Positions 40,497 to 48,323 of a stretch of 64,000 nt of DNA are shown here, in pieces; position 1 is the stretch's first letter; each line of letters begins with the position of its first letter. Origin of the DNA: CAXBES01 sp963974915 (lineage in GTDB: Bacteria; Bacteroidota; Bacteroidia; Flavobacteriales; Flavobacteriaceae); assembly GCA_963974915.1 (NCBI GenBank), contig CAXBES010000006.1:1-64000 (forward strand). The letters are read 5' to 3'. The position numbers and the translations under genes are program-made. The notes under the pieces are model-generated. The model saw nothing but the letters and a program-made list of their open reading frames with translations, was not told the DNA's origin and made no database searches.

Positions 40497-41513
40497 CTAG
40501 GCGGATTTGAGCAATGCTTTATTAATGTTTTTTATGAGTTTGGGTCCTTCATAAATAAATCCGGTATAGATTTGCACCAGACTTGCTCCGGCTTCAATTT
40601 TTTCAAGGGCATCTTGGGCACTATGTATCCCACCCACGCCAATAATGGGAAAAGCTTTATTGCTCTTTTCTGAAAGAAACCTGATTACTTCGGTAGCTCT
40701 GCTTGCCAAGGGTTTACCGCTCATCCCTCCCATTTCCTTTTTATTTTCTGAAGTGAGATTTTCACGAGAAATAGTTGTATTGGTAGCAATAACCCCGTCA
40801 ATTTTCGTTTCGGAAACTATGTCAATTATATCAATTAACTGTTCGTCGCTAAGATCCGGAGCAATTTTCAGCAGAATTGGTTTTCTCTTAAGCTTAGTTT
40901 TATTGACATTTTGAAGCGTTTGCAGTAATTTTGTTAGAGGTTCTTTATCCTGAAGCTCTCTAAGGTTTGGCGTGTTTGGGGAACTTACATTGACTACAAA
41001 GTAATCTACATGATCGTACAAAGCATCAAAACAGGTGACGTAATCGCTCACTGCATCCTCATTGGGCGTAATTTTATTCTTTCCAATGTTACCGCCAATA
41101 AGCACTCCCTTGTTCTTTTTTAAACGCTGAACAGCTTGTGCGACTCCGCCATTATTAAAGCCCATTCTATTAATGAGTGCGCTGTCCTCTCGTAATCTAA
41201 ACAGTCTTTTCTTCGGATTTCCTTCCTGAGGTTTAGGAGTTACAGTTCCAATTTCAATAAAGCCAAATCCAAAATTAGACAGCTCTTGATATAGTTTCGC
41301 GTCTTTATCAAATCCGGCAGCAAGTCCAACCGGATTCGGAAATGTAAGTCCGAATAACTCACGTTCCAACCTGGGATCTTCAATTTTATACATGCTTCGG
41401 AAAAGTTTGCCAAAGCCTAAACTACTTAACAGTCTAATTAAACCAAAGGTAAAATGATGAATCTTTTCGGGATCTATTCCGAAGAAAACAGGACGAATAA
41501 AGGTTTTGTACAT
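40497..41513 (-). CDS. pyrD: Dihydroorotate dehydrogenase (quinone), class 2
   Basis: Oxidises dihydroorotate to orotate at the membrane, passing electrons to quinone. The 338-residue form starting at 41513 (MYKTFIRPVFFGIDPEKIHH) has the N-terminal membrane-binding helices of class 2 enzymes. Core motifs are GFGFIEIGTVTPKPQEGNP, NRMGFNNGG, NVSSPNTPNLRELQ with the catalytic Ser, and IGVGGIHSAQDALEKI. An upstream ATG at 41543 falls in the -7 region and is not used. First gene of the pyrD-lysE pair. Confidence 0.96.
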   Translation of the reverse strand: MYKTFIRPVFFGIDPEKIHHFTFGLIRLLSSLGFGKLFRSMYKIEDPRLERELFGLTFPNPVGLAAGFDKDAKLYQELSNFGFGFIEIGTVTPKPQEGNPKKRLFRLREDSALINRMGFNNGGVAQAVQRLKKNKGVLIGGNIGKNKITPNEDAVSDYVTCFDALYDHVDYFVVNVSSPNTPNLRELQDKEPLTKLLQTLQNVNKTKLKRKPILLKIAPDLSDEQLIDIIDIVSETKIDGVIATNTTISRENLTSENKKEMGGMSGKPLASRATEVIRFLSEKSNKAFPIIGVGGIHSAQDALEKIEAGASLVQIYTGFIYEGPKLIKNINKALLKSA

Positions 41514-41531
41514 GATGGTAAAAATCTCTTG

Positions 41532-41539
41532 CAAAAATA
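41532..41539 (-). promoter_or_regulatory. -7 promoter element of pyrD
   Basis: TATTTTTG followed by CAAG on the minus strand, 18 nt before the chosen ATG. No -33 TTG is visible. Confidence 0.45.
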
Positions 41540-41600
41540 CCATTAAAGTATGTAATTTTTATTTCGATTATGTTTTAATTTGTACTGTAAATAAAATAGT

Positions 41601-42836
41601 ATGATCGAGAAACAACACTTAATAAATCGTTTTATCAGTTATGTAACCGTAGATACCGAAAGTGATCCGGAAAGTGACACAACACCCAGTAGTGCAAAAC
41701 AATGGGATTTGGCAAATGCTTTGGTTGACGAGCTAAAACGTATTGGCATGGACGAAGTCACGATAGACGAAAATGCCTATATCATGGCAACGCTCCCTAG
41801 CAATGTTGACCATCACGTTCCTGTAATCGGTTTTATTTCTCACTTCGATACGACACCCGATTTTACCGGTGCAAACGTAAATCCGCAAATTATAGAAAAT
41901 TACGACGGAAAGGACATCGTACTAAATGCCGAACAAAATATCGTATTATCTCCAAACGATTTTGAAGATCTTCTTTTATATGAGGGAAACACCTTAATTA
42001 CTACCGATGGAACAACACTTTTAGGCGCAGATGACAAAGCAGGAATAGCAGAGATCATTTCGGCCATGGAATACCTAATAAAGCACCCGGAGATCAAGCA
42101 CGGTAAAATTCGTGTAGGATTTACGCCCGATGAGGAAATTGGTCGTGGAGCGCATAAATTTGATGTGAAAAAATTTGGAGCCGAATGGGCGTACACCATG
42201 GATGGGAGTCAAATAGGCGAATTAGAATATGAAAATTTCAACGCAGCGGGAGCTGTGGTTACTGTTAAAGGTAAAATCGTTCACCCGGGTTATGCGAAGG
42301 GAAAAATGATAAATAGCATGTACATCGCTACAGATTTTATCAATTCATTACCGAGATTAGAAACTCCGGAACATACAGAAGACAGACAAGGCTTTTTTCA
42401 TTTGTACAGTATAAAAGGTGAAGTGGATGGAACCAAGTTACAATATATAATCAGGGATCATGATAAAAAGCATTTTGAAGCTCGAAAAGAGATGATACAA
42501 AAGCTTGCAAACGAATTAAACACCCAACGTGGAAAAGAAGTCGTGACAGTTGAAATAAAGGATCAGTATTTCAATATGCGTGAGAAAGTTGAACCTGTGA
42601 TGCACATTGTGGATATTGCTGAAGAAGCAATGAAAATGGCCAACATAGAACCATTAATAAAACCTATTCGTGGGGGAACAGATGGTTCACAACTAAGTTT
42701 TATGGGCTTACCATGTCCAAATATATTTGCAGGAGGTCATAATTTCCATGGAAGATACGAGTATGTTCCTGTTGAGAGCATGCAAAAGGCGATAGAAGTA
42801 ATTGTCAATATCGCTCAGTTAGTGGCAAAAAAATAA
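41601..42836 (+). CDS. pepT: Peptidase T (tripeptide aminopeptidase)
   Basis: A cytoplasmic di-zinc M20 peptidase that removes the first residue of tripeptides. The 411-residue protein has the full PepT set: FISHFDTTPDF (zinc His and catalytic Asp), TTLLGADDKAGIAEI (bridging Asp), FTPDEEIGRGAHKFDV (the catalytic Glu pair), IRGGTDGSQLS, and FAGGHNFHGRYEYVP near the end (last zinc His). It is monocistronic, divergent from pyrD, with a strong terminator 18 nt after the stop. Confidence 0.97.
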   Translation: MIEKQHLINRFISYVTVDTESDPESDTTPSSAKQWDLANALVDELKRIGMDEVTIDENAYIMATLPSNVDHHVPVIGFISHFDTTPDFTGANVNPQIIENYDGKDIVLNAEQNIVLSPNDFEDLLLYEGNTLITTDGTTLLGADDKAGIAEIISAMEYLIKHPEIKHGKIRVGFTPDEEIGRGAHKFDVKKFGAEWAYTMDGSQIGELEYENFNAAGAVVTVKGKIVHPGYAKGKMINSMYIATDFINSLPRLETPEHTEDRQGFFHLYSIKGEVDGTKLQYIIRDHDKKHFEARKEMIQKLANELNTQRGKEVVTVEIKDQYFNMREKVEPVMHIVDIAEEAMKMANIEPLIKPIRGGTDGSQLSFMGLPCPNIFAGGHNFHGRYEYVPVESMQKAIEVIVNIAQLVAKK

Positions 42837-42854
42837 AGCAAGATTATATCGCAT

Positions 42855-42888
42855 AAAAAAACCTTCAGTAAAAACTGAAGGTTTTTTT
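42855..42888 (+). terminator. Bidirectional terminator between pepT and yajC
   Basis: AAAAAAACCTTCAGT and ACTGAAGGTTTTTTT with a short A-rich loop; T runs on both strands serve the convergent genes. Confidence 0.92.
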
Positions 42889-42903
42889 ATTTATAGGTTA
42901 ATC

Positions 42904-43194
42904 CTATTTTGCTTTCTTAACAGGTGCATTAAGTTTGTTGCTTAATTCCATTGAAATAGAGGAGCGTTCAAATTTCATCTTCCCGGCACCACTTTCAATA
43001 ACGCATGTTCCGTCATCATTTAAAGTAAGTAGCTTGCCATGCAAACCACTTTTAGTGATCACCCTGTCTCCAACTTTCAACTCTTCTGCAAACTTCTTTT
43101 CCTGTTTTTGCTTTTTCATTTGCGGTCGTATCAGAAAAAGATACATTACCATAAAAAGCAAGATAATTGGCAGAAAGCCTTGAATTTGTTCCAT
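42904..43194 (-). CDS. yajC: Sec translocase accessory subunit YajC
   Basis: A 96-residue single-pass membrane protein that joins SecDF at the Sec translocon. The N-terminal helix (GFLPIILLFMVMYLFLIRPQ) is followed by MKKQKQEKKFAEELKVGDRV and ITKSGLHGKLLTLNDDGTCVI, the YajC signature. It is 19 nt after the DUF1573 gene and last in the nusB / DUF1573 / yajC group. That order is common in Bacteroidota. Confidence 0.95.
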   Translation of the reverse strand: MEQIQGFLPIILLFMVMYLFLIRPQMKKQKQEKKFAEELKVGDRVITKSGLHGKLLTLNDDGTCVIESGAGKMKFERSSISMELSNKLNAPVKKAK

Positions 43195-43213
43195 AGGTTT
43201 TTTCTGTCAGATA

Positions 43214-43699
43214 TTATTTAGAAGTTGTTTGCAAAACGTTGCTTGCAGCAGCTCCTTCTTTCGCGTTTACAAACGCTTTGATAACTAAAGTTTCTTTACC
43301 TTTTTGAGTATTTGCAGTAATAGTAACTGTTTTACTCACCTGGTTTTTACCACTTCCGTTAAATTTCACCAATAACTCACCGCTCTCTCCGGCTGCAACT
43401 GGTTCTTTAGTGTATTCAGGAACTGTACAACCACAGCTACTTTTAGCATCTACTATTACTAAAGGTGCATCACCTGTATTTTTAAATTTGAAAACGTGTT
43501 CAACATTTGTTCCACCTTCGATGGTTCCGAAATCCCACTCATTTTCTTCAAATGTCATTACAGGATACTCAGTTGACTTAGCATCACGGTCGGCAGCAGC
43601 AGCTACATTTTCTTCACTAACTTTATCTGTAGCCTTCTCATTACAAGACGTAAATGCGAATGCACTTAATACAGCTAGAATAAAAATCGATTTTTTCAT
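43214..43699 (-). CDS. DUF1573-family lipoprotein
   Basis: A 161-residue lipoprotein: MKKSIFILAVLSAFAFTSC gives a lipidated C19. A DUF1573 domain (about 45-145) has an Ig-like beta pattern with the conserved WDFGTIEGGTNVEHVFKFKN, SSCGCTVPEYTKEPV and VKFNGSGKNQ. The CGC motif is invariant in the family. Function is unknown. It is placed between nusB and yajC, as in many flavobacteria, with 51 and 19 nt gaps. Confidence 0.9.
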   Translation of the reverse strand: MKKSIFILAVLSAFAFTSCNEKATDKVSEENVAAAADRDAKSTEYPVMTFEENEWDFGTIEGGTNVEHVFKFKNTGDAPLVIVDAKSSCGCTVPEYTKEPVAAGESGELLVKFNGSGKNQVSKTVTITANTQKGKETLVIKAFVNAKEGAAASNVLQTTSK

Positions 43700-43750
43700 A
43701 GTATTATATTTTAAATTTTAAGCGCCGCTAAAATACTTATTTTTTTGCTT

Positions 43751-44695
43751 TTATCGAAGCCCTCTCCCAATTTTATTCAATTTATTAGCCTTCTCAAAGT
43801 CCTTTACCAATTTGTCCAGGATCCCATTGATAAAAATGCTACTCTTGGGAGTAGAATATTCTTTCGCTATTTCAAGATATTCATTAATACTGGCACGCAC
43901 CGGGATCGATGGGAAAAAGAGAAATTCTGAGATCCCCATTTTCAAAATGATCATATCAATTTCGGCAATACGCTCCTTATCCCAATTTGGAGTTTTACCT
44001 TCAATTTCGGTGGCTAATTTTTCCTCGTTGAGAAGTACTTTCCGAAGCAATTGTAGTGCATATTCACGGTCTTCAGAGTTTTTATAAAGGTCGGGGACCA
44101 AAATATCTGAAATATTCTTTTCTGAAAGTTTAGAAAGCATTTTTACGAGCGCCGTATTCACGATTGGAAAATCGTCGATCCAGGTAAGGCGTTTATCTTC
44201 AAGATAATCGTAAAGTTTTTCATTAGGAGCGATGATCTCCTTATAAATTTTAACGACAAAATCCCGGTCTTCTTTAAAAGTATGCTCCTCTTTTGTCAAA
44301 TAATCTTCATACCAATCTTTAGTTCGAAGAGTTTTTAGCAGGATCCTGATATATTCATCGTCCTGCTCCCAGTAATTAAGTTTTTTGTTTTTTATTACTT
44401 CGGAAAGGTTCTTATTTTCAGAAATTAGATGAAGCACCTTATTATCAACAAAGGCTCTACTGGGGTTCTTTTCGGTGGCTGTGGCGAGATGCTTTTTTTG
44501 AGATTTCAACAAATATTCCTCACCTTCTTTACGCATCGCAACTAACGTCTGAAGCATTAGTAAATACAGATCTAACATTTGATCAATACTATAAAAAAGA
44601 AACTTCTCCTGCTTCTCAATATCGGGATGTTCACTTTGATTAAAAGCGTAAACCGACTGTAATACTTTTACTCTTATATGTCTTCGTGTGAGCAT
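43751..44695 (-). CDS. nusB: Transcription antitermination factor NusB, long form
   Basis: At 314 residues this is about twice the length of E. coli NusB (139). The start MLTRRHIRVKVLQSVYAFNQ and the C-terminal half (WDKERIAEIDMIILKMGISE, then NEYLEIAKEYSTPKSSIFINGILDKL) are clear NusB. Between them lies about 150 residues of charged, helical sequence that seems to repeat a NusB-like helix pattern. As I recall, long NusB proteins are normal in Bacteroidota. With NusE it binds boxA in rRNA leaders. First gene of the nusB / DUF1573 / yajC group. No clear promoter was found. Confidence 0.93.
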   Translation of the reverse strand: MLTRRHIRVKVLQSVYAFNQSEHPDIEKQEKFLFYSIDQMLDLYLLMLQTLVAMRKEGEEYLLKSQKKHLATATEKNPSRAFVDNKVLHLISENKNLSEVIKNKKLNYWEQDDEYIRILLKTLRTKDWYEDYLTKEEHTFKEDRDFVVKIYKEIIAPNEKLYDYLEDKRLTWIDDFPIVNTALVKMLSKLSEKNISDILVPDLYKNSEDREYALQLLRKVLLNEEKLATEIEGKTPNWDKERIAEIDMIILKMGISEFLFFPSIPVRASINEYLEIAKEYSTPKSSIFINGILDKLVKDFEKANKLNKIGRGLR

Positions 44696-44806
44696 ATTTG
44701 AAAGAACTTATATTTTAGATTACTACTGTATTTGCGACAGTGTTATACCAAACAACGCACAAGAAAAATCTCATGCGTTGCAAAGATATACATATAAAGT
44801 TGAAAA

Positions 44807-45904
44807 TTACTTTTCTTTTTTTCTTGAATCAATTCTAGCTTGAGCAACATTAAAAGCAGCCTGGTGGGTGGTAATCCCATCGGTTTCGGCATTGTTTAAT
44901 ATTTCGAGCGTAGTATTGTAGATATTTTCAGTCTTCCTAACAATTTCTTGTCGGCCGTAATTCTCTAATTCAGCATAAACATTAATAATTCCACCGGCAT
45001 TGATAAGAAAATCAGGAGCGTAAACGATTCCTTTTTCACGTAATATCTTTCCGTGTTTATTCTCATCTGCTAACTGATTGTTAGCCGCACCGGCAATTAT
45101 TTTTGCTTTAAACTGATTAATTGTCTGGTCGTTTACTGTAGCTCCAAGTGCACAAGGAGCGTAGATATCCATATCTTCTGCATACAGGTTGTTTCCTCCG
45201 TAGATCTCAACACTGTATTTATCACGAACTTCTTCAAGTCGATCCTGATTAATATCTGAAATATAAACTTTCGCACCTTCATTGGTAAGATTTTCAACCA
45301 ACGCTTCACCAACATTTCCAATTCCTTCAACAAATACTACTCTATCTTCCAGCAGATCCGTTCCAAATTTGAACTTTGCTGCAGCTTTCATTCCCATAAA
45401 AACACCATAAGCAGTAATTGGCGACGGATTTCCCGCACCACCTTTGTCTTCAGAAATACCGGTAACAAAAGGAGTAACTGTTCGTACCAGGTCCATATCA
45501 CTCGTTTCCATCCCAACGTCTTCAGCTGTAATGTACTTTCCGTTAAGAGAATGTACGAACTCACCAAAACGCAGCATTAATTCCGGAGTCTTTTGTGTTT
45601 TCGCATCACCAATAATAACAGCTTTCCCACCACCGAGATTTAAACCGGTAACAGCCGACTTGAACGTCATTCCACGAGAAAGTCTCAATACGTCATTTAA
45701 GGCATCCCATTCACTATTATATTGCCACATTCTGGTTCCACCCAAGGCAGGTCCCAAGACCGTATTGTGGATTCCAATTATTGCTTTTAAACCTGTATCT
45801 TTGTCGTTGCAAAAAACAATCTGCTCATGATCGTCAAAGGACATTTGTCCAAAAACAGGAGCTACTTTTTTTAATTCATTCGGGGTCAAAATTTCAGTCA
45901 CCAT
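44807..45904 (-). CDS. Leucine dehydrogenase (Glu/Leu/Phe/Val dehydrogenase family)
   Basis: Deaminates branched-chain amino acids with NAD+. The 365-residue protein has the substrate site GPALGGTRMWQY, the catalytic Lys in NLGGGKAVIIGD, ITAEDVGMETSDMD, and the Rossmann motif VVFVEGIGNVGEALVENL. PDFLINAGGIINVYAE follows. Length and the GGTRMW motif fit leucine or valine dehydrogenase better than glutamate dehydrogenase. It has a good promoter whose -33 overlaps a palindrome, so its expression may be regulated, and it is divergent from the ABC exporter gene. Confidence 0.94.
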   Translation of the reverse strand: MVTEILTPNELKKVAPVFGQMSFDDHEQIVFCNDKDTGLKAIIGIHNTVLGPALGGTRMWQYNSEWDALNDVLRLSRGMTFKSAVTGLNLGGGKAVIIGDAKTQKTPELMLRFGEFVHSLNGKYITAEDVGMETSDMDLVRTVTPFVTGISEDKGGAGNPSPITAYGVFMGMKAAAKFKFGTDLLEDRVVFVEGIGNVGEALVENLTNEGAKVYISDINQDRLEEVRDKYSVEIYGGNNLYAEDMDIYAPCALGATVNDQTINQFKAKIIAGAANNQLADENKHGKILREKGIVYAPDFLINAGGIINVYAELENYGRQEIVRKTENIYNTTLEILNNAETDGITTHQAAFNVAQARIDSRKKEK

Positions 45905-45941
45905 TATAGTTTTAAATTAAGGCATCCATAAAAAGGACGTG

Positions 45942-45972
45942 CAAAAGTAGCTGTTTACTAACAATACTGCAA
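45942..45972 (-). promoter_or_regulatory. Leucine dehydrogenase promoter
   Basis: On the minus strand TTG (45970-45972), a 20-nt spacer and TACTTTTG (45942-45949) followed by CACG. Confidence 0.7.
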
Positions 45973-45980
45973 TAGTATTG
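45962..45980. promoter_or_regulatory. Inverted repeat overlapping the leucine dehydrogenase -33 (possible operator)
   Basis: CAATACT (45962-45968) and AGTATTG (45974-45980) with a 5-nt centre. It covers the -33 box in the divergent region between leucine dehydrogenase and the ABC exporter. Regulatory role inferred from position. Confidence 0.4.
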
Positions 45981-46023
45981 CTATAAAAAAGAGAATTTGT
46001 TAATAAATTATTTTTTACCCTAA

Positions 46024-47781
46024 ATGAAAGAACTTCAGCATCTTAACCGATATTTCTTTAAATACAGAGGTCGGTTATTATTAGGTCTTTTTATTACGAT
46101 TATCGCAAGAATCTTTGCTCTACTGGCTCCAAAATTTATTGGCGATTCTGTAGATGTTGTTGAAAAATACATCAATGGGGATATAACCGATATGGCTTAC
46201 GTTGAATCGGAATTATTAAAGAACATTCTCTTAATTCTTGGTACCACATTGCTTGCTGCATTTTTTACTTTTTTAATGCGTCAGACCTTTATTGTCGTCT
46301 CCCGGTATATTGAATACGATTTGAAAAATGAGATCTTCCGGCAGTACGAAAAACTTTCACTTAGCTTTTATAAGCAAAACCGAACCGGAGACCTTATGAA
46401 TCGTATTAGTGAAGATGTTTCGAAGGTAAGAATGTATGTGGGTCCGGCGATAATGTACAGTACAACTACTATCACCCTGTTTATCGTGGTGATAAGTTAT
46501 ATGTTCTATAAAGCACCCCTACTCACGCTTTACGCAATTGCCCCCTTACCTATTCTTTCGGTCGCGGTGTATAGATTAAGCGTGATGATCCACAAACGAA
46601 GTACCATCGTACAGCAATATTTATCTAAACTTACAACCTTTACACAGGAGAGTTTTAGTGGAATTTCAGTGATCAAGGCCTACGGAATTGAGCCTCGAAT
46701 TAATAAGGGTTTTGTAGAACTTTCGGAAGGAAGTAAGGAAAAGAACATCGATCTGGTAAAAGTTCAAGCCCTGTTCTTTCCTATGATGATGTTGTTAATA
46801 GGCGTAAGTAATTTGGCGGTAATCTATATTGGAGGTAGGCAATTTATTGATGGTACTATTCAAGACTTCGGAACAATCGTAGAATTCCTTATTTATGTGA
46901 ATATGTTAACATGGCCGGTAGCCGTGGTTGGATGGGTCACTTCAATGGTCCAGCAAGCTGAAGCATCTCAAAAACGGATCAACGAGTTTCTAAAGGAAGA
47001 GCCGGAAGTAAAAAATACAACTAACGGGCCAACTCCTATTAGTGGGAAGATAGAGTTTAAAAATCTTTCATTTACCTATCCGGACACTAATATTACTGCT
47101 TTAAAAAATATATCCTTTCACGTTAATCCGGGTGAAACTCTTTCAATAGTTGGAAATACAGGATCGGGAAAATCTACCATCCTCGAATTAATTGGAAGAC
47201 TTTACGATGTTGAGCAAGGTGAACTTCTAATCGATAACATTCCAAATAACAAACTCCACCTAAAAGACCTGAGAAGCAGCATTGGATATGTGCCTCAAGA
47301 TGCATTTCTATTTAGCGATTCACTAATTAACAATATTAGGTTCGGAAAAGAAAATGCCTCAAAAGAAGAAGTAATGGAAGCCGCAAAGTTGGCGGCAGTT
47401 CATACAAATATTATGGGCTTTTCGAAGGGGTATGATACGGTTCTTGGGGAGCGTGGAATTACATTAAGCGGCGGACAGAAACAGCGGGTCTCAATAGCTA
47501 GAGCTATTATAAAAGATCCTCAAATTTTATTATTCGACGACTGCCTTTCTGCCGTTGATACCGAAACAGAGGAAGAAATCCTACAAAACCTAAATAAAAT
47601 ATCTCAAAATAAAACCACTATAATTGTAAGTCATAGAATCTCATCTGCCAAAAACTCTGATAAAGTAATTGTCCTTGATGACGGTAAAATAGTACAACAA
47701 GGTACTCATAATGAGCTGGTCAATACAGATGGATATTATAAAGAATTGTATGCTAAACAACTTTTGGAAAAAGAAATGTGA
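46024..47781 (+). CDS. ABC exporter, fused permease-ATPase (MsbA-like)
   Basis: A 585-residue half-transporter that works as a homodimer. Six helices fill about residues 20-310 and the nucleotide-binding domain about 340-575. It has Walker A GNTGSGKST, Q-loop YVPQDAFLF, signature LSGGQKQR, Walker B ILLFDDCLSAVDTET and switch His IVSHRIS. It belongs to the lipid and drug exporter class; the substrate is unknown. The PUR-alpha-like gene follows after 61 nt, possibly with its own promoter. Confidence 0.93.
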   Translation: MKELQHLNRYFFKYRGRLLLGLFITIIARIFALLAPKFIGDSVDVVEKYINGDITDMAYVESELLKNILLILGTTLLAAFFTFLMRQTFIVVSRYIEYDLKNEIFRQYEKLSLSFYKQNRTGDLMNRISEDVSKVRMYVGPAIMYSTTTITLFIVVISYMFYKAPLLTLYAIAPLPILSVAVYRLSVMIHKRSTIVQQYLSKLTTFTQESFSGISVIKAYGIEPRINKGFVELSEGSKEKNIDLVKVQALFFPMMMLLIGVSNLAVIYIGGRQFIDGTIQDFGTIVEFLIYVNMLTWPVAVVGWVTSMVQQAEASQKRINEFLKEEPEVKNTTNGPTPISGKIEFKNLSFTYPDTNITALKNISFHVNPGETLSIVGNTGSGKSTILELIGRLYDVEQGELLIDNIPNNKLHLKDLRSSIGYVPQDAFLFSDSLINNIRFGKENASKEEVMEAAKLAAVHTNIMGFSKGYDTVLGERGITLSGGQKQRVSIARAIIKDPQILLFDDCLSAVDTETEEEILQNLNKISQNKTTIIVSHRISSAKNSDKVIVLDDGKIVQQGTHNELVNTDGYYKELYAKQLLEKEM

Positions 47782-47842
47782 GTTAAAGTTGTCATATTTG
47801 GATTTTTTTTAGATTTTTGGCTAAACGTTAACAACCACAATT

Positions 47843-48232
47843 ATGAGCGAGAATTACTCGATGGAGCAAGAAGAAATATTTTCTAAAGTAATGCGTGCCG
47901 GAAGACGCACTTATTTTTTTGATGTACGATCTACAAAAGCCGGAGACTATTACCTTACAATTACTGAAAGTAAAAAATTCACGAACGACGATGGATCATT
48001 CCATTATAAGAAGCACAAAATTTATCTTTACAAAGAGGATTTCCACGAATTTAAAGACAATTTAGAGGAAATGATCAATTATGTGATCGATGAAAAAGGA
48101 ACTGAAGTTATTAGTGAACGTCACCAAAAAGACTATAAAAAAGAAGGAGATTTCGCATCCTCGGATGTAACATCTAATGGGGAAGATACTTCACCAAGTA
48201 GTTTTACCGATGTAAATTTCGACGATATCTAG
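47843..48232 (+). CDS. PUR-alpha-like nucleic-acid-binding protein (DUF3276)
   Basis: A 129-residue protein of the DUF3276/PUR-alpha-like family. The single PUR repeat (about 8-85) contains FSKVMRAGRRTYFFDVRSTK, AGDYYLTITESKKF and HYKKHKIYLYKEDFHEFKDN. The tail is acidic and disordered. Borrelia and Bacteroidota members bind single-stranded DNA or RNA; the exact role is not settled. A terminator follows 29 nt after the stop. Upstream, TAGATTTTTG resembles a -7 box with two extra bases. Confidence 0.9.
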   Translation: MSENYSMEQEEIFSKVMRAGRRTYFFDVRSTKAGDYYLTITESKKFTNDDGSFHYKKHKIYLYKEDFHEFKDNLEEMINYVIDEKGTEVISERHQKDYKKEGDFASSDVTSNGEDTSPSSFTDVNFDDI

Positions 48233-48261
48233 AACAACCAACCACTTTTATAAATTTTAAG

Positions 48262-48295
48262 AAAAACCGCAACCTACTTTTGTTGCGGTTTTTTT
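48262..48295 (+). terminator. Terminator after the PUR-alpha-like gene
   Basis: AAAAACCGCAAC (48262-48273) and GTTGCGGTTTTT with an 8-nt loop, followed by more T. Confidence 0.92.
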
Positions 48296-48323
48296 ATATT
48301 TAAACCTCACATAAACCTTACCT

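Noticed and set aside
43751..44695. NusB as a fusion with another protein
   Set aside because: The extra internal sequence has no foreign domain signature, and long NusB proteins are, as I recall, usual in Bacteroidota.
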